This document shows, piece by piece, positions 52,599 to 61,552 of a stretch of 64,000 nt of DNA. A program made the position numbers and the translations under genes. Origin of the DNA: Rufibacter roseus (GTDB lineage: Bacteria; Bacteroidota; Bacteroidia; Cytophagales; Hymenobacteraceae). Numbering within the stretch: position 1 is the first letter of the stretch; the number at the start of each line of letters is the position of its first letter. A model generated the notes under the pieces. The model saw only the letters and a list, made by a program, of their open reading frames with translations, was not told where the DNA came from and searched no databases. The stretch spans positions 1 through 64,000 of the forward strand of contig NZ_LRML01000016.1 of assembly GCF_001647285.1 (NCBI RefSeq), given 5' to 3'.

Positions 52599-54248
52599 TT
52601 ACAGTGTCTCGTTTTTATTTCCTTCTGAAGCTTGGGGTTGCTGCTTTGCGGCACGTTTCGCCAACAGTTCTGTTACCAACTGCTGGTAATCTTTCCGTTG
52701 CTGGGCTGTATTAAGGTTGTTTACTTCCTCCAGTTCCTCACTCAACCCCCTGTACAGGCTATAGCACATCAACAGCAGAATTAGCGCGAAGGGCAAACCT
52801 GTAATGATGACAGCCGTCTGAAGGGCCTGCAGCCCTCCCCCAAGAAGCAACACAGCTGCGATACCGCCTTCTGCCACTGCCCAGAAAATACGGATTCCTA
52901 CCGGAGAGTCGGTTCTGCCTCCTGATGTTAAACTATCTACTACTAGCGAACCAGAGTCTGATGAGGTGACAAAGAAACCTGCTACCAATACGATGCCTAT
53001 AATGGAGAGAAACGTGGAGAAAGGAAGTTGTTCAAAAAACACAAACAGAGCGGTAGACATATCGTTGGCTACTGCTTCTGAAATGGCCGTTCCTCCTGAT
53101 AACACTTCACGCAAGGCTGTGCTGCCGAACGCCGTCATCCATAAAAACGAAAGCAGAGATGGCACAATAAGTACGCCAAGCACAAATTCCTTAATGGTGC
53201 GGCCTTTAGAAACACGTGCTATGAATATGCCCACAAACGGAGCCCATGAAATCCACCAAGCCCAATAGAAGACGGTCCAGCCGCCTTGCCAGTTACCGGA
53301 AGAATAGGCTTCGTTCCAGAACGAAAGTTGCAGGAAACTTCCCAGGTAAGAGCCGGTGTTCTGCACATAAGAGCCCAAGATGAAAACAGTTGGCCCCAAA
53401 AACAGCACGGCTACCAGTATAAAGAGAGCAATCCTAATGTTCCACTCACTCAATATACGCACTCCTTTTTCTACACCTGTTACAACTGATACGGTTGCCA
53501 CTGCCGTGATACCGCCTATCAGCATTATTTGAGTGTAGACATCATTATCAATGGCCGGGAAGACGTGGTGCAGGCCAGATGCTACCTGGCTCACCCCTAG
53601 TCCGAGAGAAGTTGCCAAACCAAAAAGAGTGGCCAGAACAGCCATTATATCAATAATATCACCTATAAGGCCATGAATACGCTCACCTAAGAAAGGGTAG
53701 AAAACTGAGCGTACTGTAAGCGGAAGTTTTCGGCTGTAGGTAAAGTAAGCGAGCGACAGCCCCACCAACGCATATATGGCCCACGCATGAAAGCCCCAGT
53801 GCAGGAAAGTGAAGTTCATGGCTTGCCTTGCCGCCGCCGGCGTACCGGGCTCTCCCATTGGCGGCGTCTGAAAATGGTTAATGGGTTCCGCTATACTCCA
53901 GAACAGTAACCCTATCCCCATACCGGCACTGAAGAGCATGGCAAACCAGGAGGAGGTGCTGAATTCAGGTTTAGCGTCCTTGCCGCCTAACCTTATGTCC
54001 CCGAATTTGCCAAAGGCCATGTACAGGCAGAAGCCCACGAAAATATTTACGCTCAGTATAAACAGCCAGCCCATGCTGGAGGTAACAGAACTTTGAATTT
54101 CGCTGAAAAAAGCCTCGGCATCTTCTCTGAAAATCAGCACAAGCGCTATGCTGATTATCAATATTATGATGGAGGACCAGAACACCGGCCCGTTTACATG
54201 TAACCCGAAAGACTTTTTGGTATCACTTCTTGTAACTTTACTCATCAA
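52599..54248 (-). CDS. BCCT family transporter (betaine/choline/carnitine)
   Basis: The 549-residue membrane protein has twelve helices and the family signature AWWISWAPFVGIFIARVSKG; GMGIGLLFWSIAEPINHFQT is the conserved glycine-rich helix 3 containing part of the sodium and substrate site. The C-terminal tail is hydrophilic, as in osmo-regulated members such as BetP. It imports trimethylammonium osmolytes with sodium or protons. It lies between the porin gene (15 bases upstream) and the Usp gene (18 bases downstream) in one probable operon. Confidence 0.93.
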   Translation of the reverse strand: MMSKVTRSDTKKSFGLHVNGPVFWSSIIILIISIALVLIFREDAEAFFSEIQSSVTSSMGWLFILSVNIFVGFCLYMAFGKFGDIRLGGKDAKPEFSTSSWFAMLFSAGMGIGLLFWSIAEPINHFQTPPMGEPGTPAAARQAMNFTFLHWGFHAWAIYALVGLSLAYFTYSRKLPLTVRSVFYPFLGERIHGLIGDIIDIMAVLATLFGLATSLGLGVSQVASGLHHVFPAIDNDVYTQIMLIGGITAVATVSVVTGVEKGVRILSEWNIRIALFILVAVLFLGPTVFILGSYVQNTGSYLGSFLQLSFWNEAYSSGNWQGGWTVFYWAWWISWAPFVGIFIARVSKGRTIKEFVLGVLIVPSLLSFLWMTAFGSTALREVLSGGTAISEAVANDMSTALFVFFEQLPFSTFLSIIGIVLVAGFFVTSSDSGSLVVDSLTSGGRTDSPVGIRIFWAVAEGGIAAVLLLGGGLQALQTAVIITGLPFALILLLMCYSLYRGLSEELEEVNNLNTAQQRKDYQQLVTELLAKRAAKQQPQASEGNKNETL

Positions 54249-54263
54249 TTATTCTTTTTTAAA

Positions 54264-55412
54264 TCAGAAATAATAGCCCATGTTAACATTAAAGCGCATG
54301 TGCCAGCGGGTATTTCCTGGCGTGCCTGCAGAAAAGGCATTTTCCCATTCGGGCCCAAGCCAAGCATGGTTGTACCCAAAGGCTGCATCTGTGTAAATAT
54401 ACATGGGACCGGCCGTAAATAGCGCACCGAGCACGTTCATGTGGGAGTTCTCAAACCCTTCCACTCGCTTATTGTAGTAGCCATAGTTGTTGTATACTGT
54501 TATGCCCTGCAAAAGACGTGTTTCAATTGGCAAGTGGTAAGCAAGGCTGGCAGTATATACTTCACCCCGCGCGGCTACATTATAATTAGCTCCGTAAGCT
54601 CCCATCTCCACAACATGTTGGTCTGCCTCAGGAGCATTCTCCGGATCAATGCGGTAAAGCATGGCCTGTAGCTTAACGTTCCAGGGGCTATGGGCTGCTT
54701 TGTATTCATAATGCACCGCCGCGGCATGTCGTGTTCCGTTCCGTCTTGTATCAAGGTTGTAGAGCAGCCCGCCTTGCAGGGAAGCTCCCAGCTCATGCCC
54801 CAGACTATCCCCCATGCGCCTAACTACTTTGAAGTCCAGCTGGTTATTTTCTTTGTTCCGGCCTGTTATATCATAAGAGTAGCGATTAGGGCTGGGTTCT
54901 GATAAACCGAACACAAACTCCTCTGCACTTTTATAGTAGGCCGCCTGCCATTGCCAACGTCCTGAATCGTGTATGTACTTCACTCCCATGTCATGGTCAT
55001 CTTCAAACCCAATGTAGTAGGTCATGTTAAAAAACCAGTTGTTGGAGTTATACTGCTGTATACCGAATGGAACCTGGTTAAGCCCGACTTGTATTTGAGA
55101 CCGGTCTGAAAAATCGTACTGGAACCAGCCCTGCTTCAGAAAGCCACCGCCAAACGCCTGGGAATATTGCCGGTACTCTGCATTTAATTTGATGCCTTTG
55201 TAGGCTGATTCCACATTTATGCGAAACAGGTCATAGCCAAAGTCTCCACCCCTCTCTATCTGATCCTTTTTCCAGGAAGAGAGGTTGTAGTTGAACCGTA
55301 CGGCGCCTCCCAGCTTAAGTAGCGGCTTTTCTTCAGGTTTCTCTTCCGGGTATTGGGCGTAGCATAATGTACTTACAAAGCAGATAACGGAGAGTAAAAG
55401 TGTTCTTATCAT
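54264..55412 (-). CDS. Outer-membrane porin-like beta-barrel protein
   Basis: The 382-residue protein has a signal peptide ending CYAQ, alternating beta-strands throughout (GGAVRFNYNLSSWKKDQIER, GLNQVPFGIQQYNSNNWFFN) and a C-terminal aromatic residue (NVNMGYYF), as outer-membrane barrels show. It resembles phosphate-porin-like (OprP) proteins. As first gene of the BCCT/Usp group it may bring the osmolyte across the outer membrane. Specificity cannot be read from the sequence. Confidence 0.8.
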   Translation of the reverse strand: MIRTLLLSVICFVSTLCYAQYPEEKPEEKPLLKLGGAVRFNYNLSSWKKDQIERGGDFGYDLFRINVESAYKGIKLNAEYRQYSQAFGGGFLKQGWFQYDFSDRSQIQVGLNQVPFGIQQYNSNNWFFNMTYYIGFEDDHDMGVKYIHDSGRWQWQAAYYKSAEEFVFGLSEPSPNRYSYDITGRNKENNQLDFKVVRRMGDSLGHELGASLQGGLLYNLDTRRNGTRHAAAVHYEYKAAHSPWNVKLQAMLYRIDPENAPEADQHVVEMGAYGANYNVAARGEVYTASLAYHLPIETRLLQGITVYNNYGYYNKRVEGFENSHMNVLGALFTAGPMYIYTDAAFGYNHAWLGPEWENAFSAGTPGNTRWHMRFNVNMGYYF

Positions 55413-55728
55413 AAAAGAAGTCAGTCTTCCATACCTAAAGGGGCTGTCAATAGTTTGACGTTTAAATTTTATAAACGTTGTATGAACTCTGATTTAAGTA
55501 TTCTTTACCGCTATATGAGATACATGCAAAAGGCCGCATGAAACAGATGAAAGCATCTAAGAAATGTAGAATATAGAAGGAGATTATTTGCAGCCTTAGG
55601 TAAGGGTAAGGGTAACGGCCGACGTTGGGTAAGAGTAAGCGGGAAAAACAAGGGTAGATATTGATATTTATAATGCGGGGACAGAACAAAGGTCAGGAAG
55701 GAAGATTTAGTGCTAAAAAAATGAAAAC
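55413..55728. other. Gene-free stretch upstream of the porin operon
   Basis: I see no convincing frame. It contains a short TAAGGGTAAGGGTAACGG run at 55600 and probably the porin promoter. Confidence 0.35.
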
Positions 55729-55767
55729 AAAAAAGCACTTACAAGTTTTACCTTATAAGTGCTTTTT
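55729..55767 (-). terminator. Terminator of the tRNA operon
   Basis: AAAAAAGCACTTA and TAAGTGCTTTTT form a 12-bp stem with T run on the minus strand, 4 bases after the tRNA-Arg gene. Confidence 0.8.
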
Positions 55768-55771
55768 CTAG

Positions 55772-55845
55772 TGATCCCGTTTGGATTCGAACCAAAGACC
55801 TACTGCTTAGAAGGCAGTTGCTCTATCCAGCTGAGCTACGAGACC
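55772..55845 (-). tRNA. tRNA-Arg (TCT)
   Basis: On the minus strand the 74-base gene runs from GGTCTCG to CGGGATCA. The seven-pair acceptor stem includes two G-T pairs; the anticodon loop CTTCTAA gives TCT, and GGTTCGAATCC is the T-arm. CCA is not encoded. Confidence 0.95.
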
Positions 55846-55910
55846 ATCGAAACGAAAATGAGTAATGGAGAATGTCTTTGTAGTCATCCAACATTACTCA
55901 TCTTTTTTCG

Positions 55911-55984
55911 TCGGGGTGGCAGGATTCGAACCTACGACCTCCACATCCCAAATGTGGCGCGATACCGGGCTACGCTACACCCCG
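55911..55984 (-). tRNA. tRNA-Pro (TGG)
   Basis: On the minus strand the 74-base gene runs from CGGGGTGTAGCG to CACCCCGA. The anticodon stem-loop CACATTTGGGATGTG gives TGG. The T-arm reads GGTTCGAATCC. CCA is not encoded. Confidence 0.95.
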
Positions 55985-56096
55985 AGTCTTGCAATTTCCA
56001 GTTAACCAACTAACTAAAACCTAACCTTCTGGTGAATTGCGGTGCAAAGATATAAAATGAAATTTTCTCGTCAAAATTAATTTACAAGAATATTTC

Positions 56097-56185
<89 letters not shown>

Positions 56186-56466
56186 GGGCAGCTCTTTCGG
56201 TTAAAGAGTGTGCAAATATAGCGGAACTAAAAGCAGATTCGCAAAAGCCCCGACAAAAAAAGTTGACCCTTTTTTACAGATATTCTCCAGCGTCTTCAAA
56301 TCCAGTGGCTTATAATTGTAAAACCAGTGAAATTATTTTTCGCAAAAGCCGTTCTAAACTGTAATGAGGGGTTTTCTGCCATTGATTCACCATTTCCGGC
56401 CTTGCCTTTGCTTTCGGAACTTTGTCTTAACTTGCAGCCCCTGCTCAAGTGAGCCTGATTTCGCCT

Positions 56467-57435
56467 ATGACCTGGTACCTTCCTTTTACTTCGGTAGAGT
56501 TTTTCTTTTGCCTGCTGTTCTTGGTGCTGTACGGAGGCTACCTGTACCGTATTAAGCGGTTGGCTCATCAATTTGGGCAGAAAGCAAACGTTCTTTGGGC
56601 AAAAACTATCATCAGGACCATCTACATGGCTTTATTGATCATAGCGCTGCTGGGACCATCCTTCGGGGCAATGACAAAGGAAATTAGAACAAACGGAAAA
56701 GATGTGTTTGTAGCCGTGGATCTTTCGTTGTCTATGAATGCCACCGATGTTCCCCCAAATCGCCTGGAGAAAATAAAGCTGGAGTTGCTGGAGTTCATCA
56801 AGAATACCGATGCCGACCGAGTAGGGCTCATAGGTTTCAGCTCTGAACCTTTTGTTCTCAGTCCCCTGACCTACGACCAGGGCGCGCTGGAACTGTTTAT
56901 TCAAACATTGAAAACCAGCCTTGCCCCGGCAGAGGCCGCCCGTTTAACCCCAGTTCTGGAACTAGCAAACCAGAAGTTCTCAGAAACAGAAACAAACCGT
57001 GAACAAGAGCGATCTAAATTGCTAGTCATTTTTTCTGATGGCGAAACCTTTGGAGAAAACATTGTAGAAGCTGCCCATGCCCTGAATGAGGCAGGCGTGC
57101 GGGTGTATACGGTAGGCGTAGGCACCTATACGGGCGGCAAAATTCCGCAGGGCCGGGGTTTCAAAAAAGATAATGATGGCAACACGGTTATCACGCGGTT
57201 AGAACCCACTACCTTGCAAGAAGTAGCAGCACTTACAAATGGCGCTTATTTTGAGGTAAATCAGAACATAAGTGAAGTACCAAGAGTGCTAAGCGCAGTA
57301 AATGCCGTTAAAAGTGAATTACGCCAAACCAAGGTAGTGGAAGTAGCCGCCAACAAATACCTTTACCCCTTGCTGGCAGCCTTCCTGCTTATAGCCCTGG
57401 ATGTATTATGGACTTTACAGGTACTTAGAATATGA
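56467..57435 (+). CDS. BatB-like von Willebrand factor A domain membrane protein
   Basis: The protein of about 322 residues has two N-terminal membrane helices, then a VWA domain with a complete MIDAS: D-x-S-x-S in VAVDLSLSMNATD, a Thr (LTPV) and the later SDGETFGEN. A last membrane helix (LYPLLAAFLLIALDVLWTLQ) closes it. This is the BatA/BatB layout of the Bacteroides aerotolerance operon. ATG 56467 is used; a GTG at 56449 is possible. It overlaps the next gene by four bases. The MoxR, BatA, BatD and BatE genes are not present here. Confidence 0.85.
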   Translation: MTWYLPFTSVEFFFCLLFLVLYGGYLYRIKRLAHQFGQKANVLWAKTIIRTIYMALLIIALLGPSFGAMTKEIRTNGKDVFVAVDLSLSMNATDVPPNRLEKIKLELLEFIKNTDADRVGLIGFSSEPFVLSPLTYDQGALELFIQTLKTSLAPAEAARLTPVLELANQKFSETETNREQERSKLLVIFSDGETFGENIVEAAHALNEAGVRVYTVGVGTYTGGKIPQGRGFKKDNDGNTVITRLEPTTLQEVAALTNGAYFEVNQNISEVPRVLSAVNAVKSELRQTKVVEVAANKYLYPLLAAFLLIALDVLWTLQVLRI

Positions 57436-58343
57436 GAGTCTGGTGGTTGATCGTCTTGTTCTCCTTCTCCCCACTTGATGGTTTGCAGCGCATTGCCCTC
57501 CGGAACCAATACGCCCAACAGGCACAGCAGGCATATCAAACGCAGCAATACCAACTGGCGGCAACCCTATATGAGAAAATACGCCAGCAAGACGGCAATA
57601 CTCCCTCTCAAGCCGTGCAGTTCAATCTGGCCCACTCCTACTTTCATTTACATGATTACTCAAAGGCTGCCCCACTTTATAGAGCCTTGCTTAAAGTCAC
57701 CTCCAATAATAACACCCTTTCGGTGGTAGCAACCCAGCTTGCTTTGATTGAAGCTGAAGAAGGCAATTTTTTAAAAGCAGTTGAGCTATGTAAGCAGGCA
57801 TTAAAGGCAGATGAAACAAACCAGGAAGCTCGCTATAATTATGAGCTGCTTCAGAAGTACCTGATCCTCCACCCTGAAAAGCTAAAAACACCTCCTCCCC
57901 CACCTAGAAAACCCGACCAAGGAAAAGGAGGCACCCAAAGCCCAAATCAGAAAGGCACCCCTTCCAACGGAGCATCTGGAGAGGCTGATGGATTGGGAGG
58001 AAACGGAAATATTCCGGATGGAGCCGCTTCTTCATCTAAGACTGGAGCCAATGGTCCGGAACAAGAACAGGCAAAGGGAGACAGCCCAGGCAACACCCGC
58101 AGCACTGGAGAGAATGGCTCTGGCCAGAACGCTACTGGCCAGAATGGCCGCGGGGGCAATCAGGCAGGAACAGACAGTGACGCTTTACTTCAGACCCGCT
58201 TTGAGCGACTTAAAAAACTTCAGCTTAGCCCAGAGAAAGCCCGGCAGCTTTTAGATGCTATGCGGCAGGAAGAAGCGCAGTATCTGCAACAACTGCCTCG
58301 CCGCAGAACACGAAAGGCAAATGATGACGGGCCTGATTGGTAG
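57432..58343 (+). CDS. BatC-like TPR protein with low-complexity Gly/Asn/Gln linker
   Basis: The 303-residue protein has an N-terminal hydrophobic segment and a TPR array (about residues 25-150: AQQAYQTQQYQLAATLYEKI, AVQFNLAHSYFHLHDYSKAA). A Gly/Asn/Gln/Ser-rich disordered stretch follows (about residues 158-250), then a basic helical tail (FERLKKLQLSPEKARQLLDA). It corresponds to BatC, which pairs with BatB in the periplasm. Its ATG overlaps the stop of the VWA gene, so the two are translationally coupled. Confidence 0.8.
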   Translation: MRVWWLIVLFSFSPLDGLQRIALRNQYAQQAQQAYQTQQYQLAATLYEKIRQQDGNTPSQAVQFNLAHSYFHLHDYSKAAPLYRALLKVTSNNNTLSVVATQLALIEAEEGNFLKAVELCKQALKADETNQEARYNYELLQKYLILHPEKLKTPPPPPRKPDQGKGGTQSPNQKGTPSNGASGEADGLGGNGNIPDGAASSSKTGANGPEQEQAKGDSPGNTRSTGENGSGQNATGQNGRGGNQAGTDSDALLQTRFERLKKLQLSPEKARQLLDAMRQEEAQYLQQLPRRRTRKANDDGPDW

Positions 58344-58676
58344 TTAGCGAAAGAATCTCAGCTGCCACCATAGCGGCTATTCTTTTCTATTTTAGGTGTG
58401 ATTTTCGAAAAACAGCCCTAAAACAGATATAAAATGTTGTTTCATCAGTAAAACTGTATTGATGAGGCTTAGGCTGTGCTCCTAACTAGTCTGTGAAATG
58501 AGTAGAAAAGAACTTCACTATCAGTAAAAGTGGTGAACACGGTACCATCGCCTACGTACATTGGTTGTTTCAATGTTTCTCTTTTATTAGAATCAAAGTA
58601 ACCCAGCTTGCTAACAACCGTTTGTTTTTCTTTTCCAGAACATATATCTTCACCTGAAAACCAGAACTGACTTACC
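58344..58676. other. Intergenic region before the thiolase gene
   Basis: It holds a degenerate dispersed palindrome (58388-58426). The minus strand from 58469 to about 58650 is open and reads like protein (YFDSNKRETLKQPMYVGDGT), but without a plausible start it is at most a gene remnant. Confidence 0.4.
58388..58426. repeat. Dispersed palindrome, degenerate copy
   Basis: CTATTTTAGGTGTGATTTT, loop CG, then AAAAACAGCCCTAAAACAG, following the BatC-like gene by 45 bases. Several mismatches. Confidence 0.6.
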
Positions 58677-59861
58677 ATGCAAATCAAAGAAGTATACGTG
58701 ATTTCCGCAGTGCGTACTCCAATAGGGAGCTTTGGCGGCGCACTCTCCAGCCTATCAGCCACTGAACTTGGTGCCATTGCCATTAAAGGTGCCTTAGAAA
58801 AAGCCGGTGTAGACAAAAGTCTGGTGCAGGAGGTAATCATGGGCAATGTGCTTTCCGCCAATTTAGGTCAGGCCCCGGCCCGACAGGCTGCCATCAAAGC
58901 CGGACTTGGCTATGAGGTGGAGTGTACCACCATAAATAAAGTTTGTGCCTCCGGCTCTAAGGCCATTATGTTCGCCTCTCAGGCCATAATGCTGGGTCAT
59001 AAAGATGTGATAGTAGCGGGCGGAATGGAAAGCATGTCTAATGTTCCTTTTTACTTAGACAAAGCCCGTTTCGGAGCCAAGTTGGGGCACGGCCAAATGA
59101 CCGACGGCCTTATTAAAGACGGCTTGTGGGATGTCTATAATGATTACCACATGGGCAGCGCCGCCGAGAATACCGCCCGTGAAATGGGTATTACCCGTGA
59201 GCAGCAAGACGAGTATGCCATTAACTCTTACAAAAAAGCAGCGGAGGCAGCCAAAGGAGGTTTCCTGAAAGATGAAATTGTTCCGGTGGAAATTCCGCAG
59301 CGGGGCAAAGACCCTATAGTTGTAACAGAAGACGAAGAATACAGCAAAGTAAACTTCGAGAAGATTCCGGGGCTGCGTCCGGTGTTTGATAAGGAAGGCA
59401 CAGTTACTGCGGCCAACGCTTCTACCCTTAATGACGGTGCCGCCGCGGTGTTGCTCATGAGCAAAGAAAAAGCTGAAGAACTGGGAGTAACCCCAATTGC
59501 CAAAATACGTGGGTTCGCAGATGCCGAACAAGATCCGAAATGGTTTACCACCACTCCTGCCCTAGCCATACCAAAAGCCCTGAAAGTAGCAGGTGTAGAC
59601 GCCTCTGAGGTAGATTTTTATGAGATAAACGAGGCCTTCTCTGTAGTGTCTTTGGCCAATAACCAAAAACTAGGCTTAGAAGGCGGTAATGTGAACGTGT
59701 ACGGCGGGGCTGTTTCACTGGGCCACCCGCTGGGGGCATCAGGCGCCAGAATAGTGACCACGCTCATTAACGTCCTGCACAAAAAAGGCGGAAAAATAGG
59801 GGTGACCGGTATCTGCAACGGCGGTGGCGGAGCCTCTGCCATTGTGCTGGAAAGACTCTAA
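58677..59861 (+). CDS. Acetyl-CoA C-acetyltransferase (thiolase)
   Basis: The 394-residue thiolase condenses or cleaves acyl-CoA. Catalytic residues are C90 (TTINKVCASGSKA), H350 (SLGHPLGASGAR) and C380 (GICNGGGGASA); NEAFSVV is the thiolase active-site motif. The length and motifs fit a biosynthetic AtoB/PhaA-type acetoacetyl-CoA thiolase. It is a single gene, with no fatty-acid or butyrate genes adjacent. Confidence 0.93.
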   Translation: MQIKEVYVISAVRTPIGSFGGALSSLSATELGAIAIKGALEKAGVDKSLVQEVIMGNVLSANLGQAPARQAAIKAGLGYEVECTTINKVCASGSKAIMFASQAIMLGHKDVIVAGGMESMSNVPFYLDKARFGAKLGHGQMTDGLIKDGLWDVYNDYHMGSAAENTAREMGITREQQDEYAINSYKKAAEAAKGGFLKDEIVPVEIPQRGKDPIVVTEDEEYSKVNFEKIPGLRPVFDKEGTVTAANASTLNDGAAAVLLMSKEKAEELGVTPIAKIRGFADAEQDPKWFTTTPALAIPKALKVAGVDASEVDFYEINEAFSVVSLANNQKLGLEGGNVNVYGGAVSLGHPLGASGARIVTTLINVLHKKGGKIGVTGICNGGGGASAIVLERL

Positions 59862-59883
59862 AAATTCTGAACTATACTAACTC

Positions 59884-59916
59884 AAAAAAGCCTTACGTTA
59901 TATGTTAGGCTTTTTT
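59884..59916 (+). terminator. Rho-independent terminator of the thiolase gene
   Basis: AAAAAAGCCT and AGGCTTTTTT form a 10-bp stem with a 13-base loop and a seven-T run, 22 bases past the stop. Confidence 0.88.
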
Positions 59917-59932
59917 TATTGAACTTGCGTCC

Positions 59933-61267
59933 ATGAAAAAAATATTGTCCTCTTCTTTTTTGTTCTTGTCTTTGCTTTGCCTGCGCTTTTCTGCAGCAGG
60001 GCAAACGCAGCAGGTCATTACCTATTATGACTCGCTCCAGACAAGTATAAAAGAGGTGTACTTTATCAAAACAAATCCAGATACCCTTATTCACGGCTAC
60101 TTCCGGAAGTACTACCCTACAGGTGAACTGGAAGTGTTGGTAAAAGTAGTAGATGGCAAAAGAGACAGTTTGTACACTGAGTTCTTCCCCGAGGGGAAAG
60201 CCAAACTCACGGTACCCTATAAAGACGGCAAGAAGAATGGCCCTTTTGTAGCCATTTACCCCAGCGGAAAATTGCTTCAACAGGGCTTCTATGAAAATGA
60301 CCTTCGGTCTGGTCCGTACAAAACCTTTTATGAGAATGGGCAGCTGAAGCAGGAGACTAACTTTGTAGAAGGTTTTCCGGAAGGTGTGATCAAAGAGTAT
60401 TTCCCAGACGGAAGGTTGAAATCAGAGATCACGTATAAGCGCAAAACCCAGAGCGGCCCAACCCGAACCTTTCATCCCAACGGTGTAGTTGAAACAGAGG
60501 CTACCTACCGCAACGGAATGCTGGAGGGAAACATAAAGACGTATTATGACAATGGCCAGCTTGAAACTGAAACCATAAGTGAAGGGCCCAAAAAGCTAGC
60601 GAAGGTAAAAACCTACTACCGCTCCGGTAAAATCATGAACGAAAGCGGCATCAAGGAAGGTAAACCGGAAGGCCCTTCAATGTCTTTTTATGAAAACGGA
60701 CAGCGCCGCAGTACCCACATCTACTCTAAGGGGGTAAAAATCGGCACCGCCCAGTTCTGGGATGAGCAGGGTCGCCTGCGGGAGGAAATAAAATACTCTA
60801 ACACAGAAAGAGACAGGAAAATAGTACGCTATCACGCCAATGGTGTCATTGCCGCCCAAGAAGAATGGAAGGACAATAAGCGCTACGGCACCTGGATGGA
60901 GTACCATGATAATAAACAAGTAAAGACGGTAGCACCCTATGATAAAAAGGGTAAGCTTAGCGGAGAATATCTCACCTACTACCCCAACGGACAAATCGCG
61001 TCGCAGGCCACCTATCAAAACGGCAAAATTATTAGCGCAGAGGTCACCTATTACGCCTCGGGTAAAGTGAAAAGCGAAACCCTCTACCGCGACGGACAAA
61101 AGTTCGGCACATTCAAGCAGATGTATGAGAACGGCAAAACAGAACTAGCCGGCACCTACCACTACAACCGCCCCACCGGCACCTGGAAGTATTTTGATGA
61201 AAGCGGCAAAGAACTCCGTACCGTTGAATATCTCAATGGTAAAGTAGTTGCAGACACGAAGAAATAA
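59933..61267 (+). CDS. Exported YwqK/MORN-like repeat protein
   Basis: The 444-residue protein has a signal peptide (FLFLSLLCLRFSAAG) and about seventeen tandem units of about 23 residues with the pattern Y-x-x-G-x-x-x-x-E-x-x-Y-x-x-G (for example FYENGQLKQETNFVEGFPEG and YYPNGQIASQATYQNGKIIS). These are the toxin-antitoxin YwqK/MORN_2 repeats, which form an elongated beta-solenoid. In Bacteroidota such proteins are secreted and of unknown role; there is no adjacent toxin gene, so an antitoxin function is not supported. Confidence 0.85.
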   Translation: MKKILSSSFLFLSLLCLRFSAAGQTQQVITYYDSLQTSIKEVYFIKTNPDTLIHGYFRKYYPTGELEVLVKVVDGKRDSLYTEFFPEGKAKLTVPYKDGKKNGPFVAIYPSGKLLQQGFYENDLRSGPYKTFYENGQLKQETNFVEGFPEGVIKEYFPDGRLKSEITYKRKTQSGPTRTFHPNGVVETEATYRNGMLEGNIKTYYDNGQLETETISEGPKKLAKVKTYYRSGKIMNESGIKEGKPEGPSMSFYENGQRRSTHIYSKGVKIGTAQFWDEQGRLREEIKYSNTERDRKIVRYHANGVIAAQEEWKDNKRYGTWMEYHDNKQVKTVAPYDKKGKLSGEYLTYYPNGQIASQATYQNGKIISAEVTYYASGKVKSETLYRDGQKFGTFKQMYENGKTELAGTYHYNRPTGTWKYFDESGKELRTVEYLNGKVVADTKK

Positions 61268-61276
61268 ACCTTCTAT

Positions 61277-61413
61277 CGTTGTTCGTTATTAGTTGTTCGT
61301 TATTCGCTACACATGTTAAGGAAGATCTTTTGGCAGTAATGTTTCTGCTTCTTACCATCCTCAACTCACGCTTAACTCTAACCTTAACTTCAATCAACAA
61401 ATAACGAACAACG
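61277..61413. repeat. Long inverted repeat around a 99-base spacer
   Basis: CGTTGTTCGTTATTAGTTG (61277-61295) matches the complement of 61395-61413 at 18 of 19 positions. Each side carries a second, overlapping TTGTTCGTTATTCG motif. Purpose unknown. Confidence 0.65.
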
Positions 61414-61427
61414 AATAACGACCAACA

Positions 61428-61464
61428 TTTTCCGCCTGATTTTCAGAAAACAAGCCTAAAACAG
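61428..61464. repeat. Dispersed palindrome, degenerate copy
   Basis: TTTTCCGCCTGATTTT, loop CAG, AAAACAAGCCTAAAACAG. The left arm has lost the CTGTTTTAG start. It lies 89 bases before bioB. Confidence 0.5.
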
Positions 61465-61552
61465 AAAAGATATCACGTCTTAAAACTGCCTGAAAATTTT
61501 CTTCCTTGGGTGTAACCCCGTACTTTAGTAGCCCAAATAAGAAAAGCTGACT

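Larger units (their letters stand above)
61268..61552. other. Intergenic region before bioB with two palindromes
   Basis: It holds a 19-bp near-perfect inverted repeat (61277-61295 with 61395-61413) of GTTATTCGTTGTTCG type and a degenerate dispersed palindrome (61428-61464). No gene is visible. Confidence 0.5.

Noticed and set aside
55600-55640. TAAGGGTAAGGGTAA run as telomere-like repeat
   Set aside because: The run is only about two units long and degenerate; probably chance.
58469-58861. 130-residue minus-strand frame reaching into the thiolase gene
   Set aside because: Its first half is a shadow of the thiolase. The second half looks protein-like but has no start of its own, so it is only mentioned as a possible remnant.
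59933-61267. Antitoxin of a YwqJ-YwqK system
   Set aside because: Only the repeat family is shared; no toxin gene lies next to it and the protein has a signal peptide.
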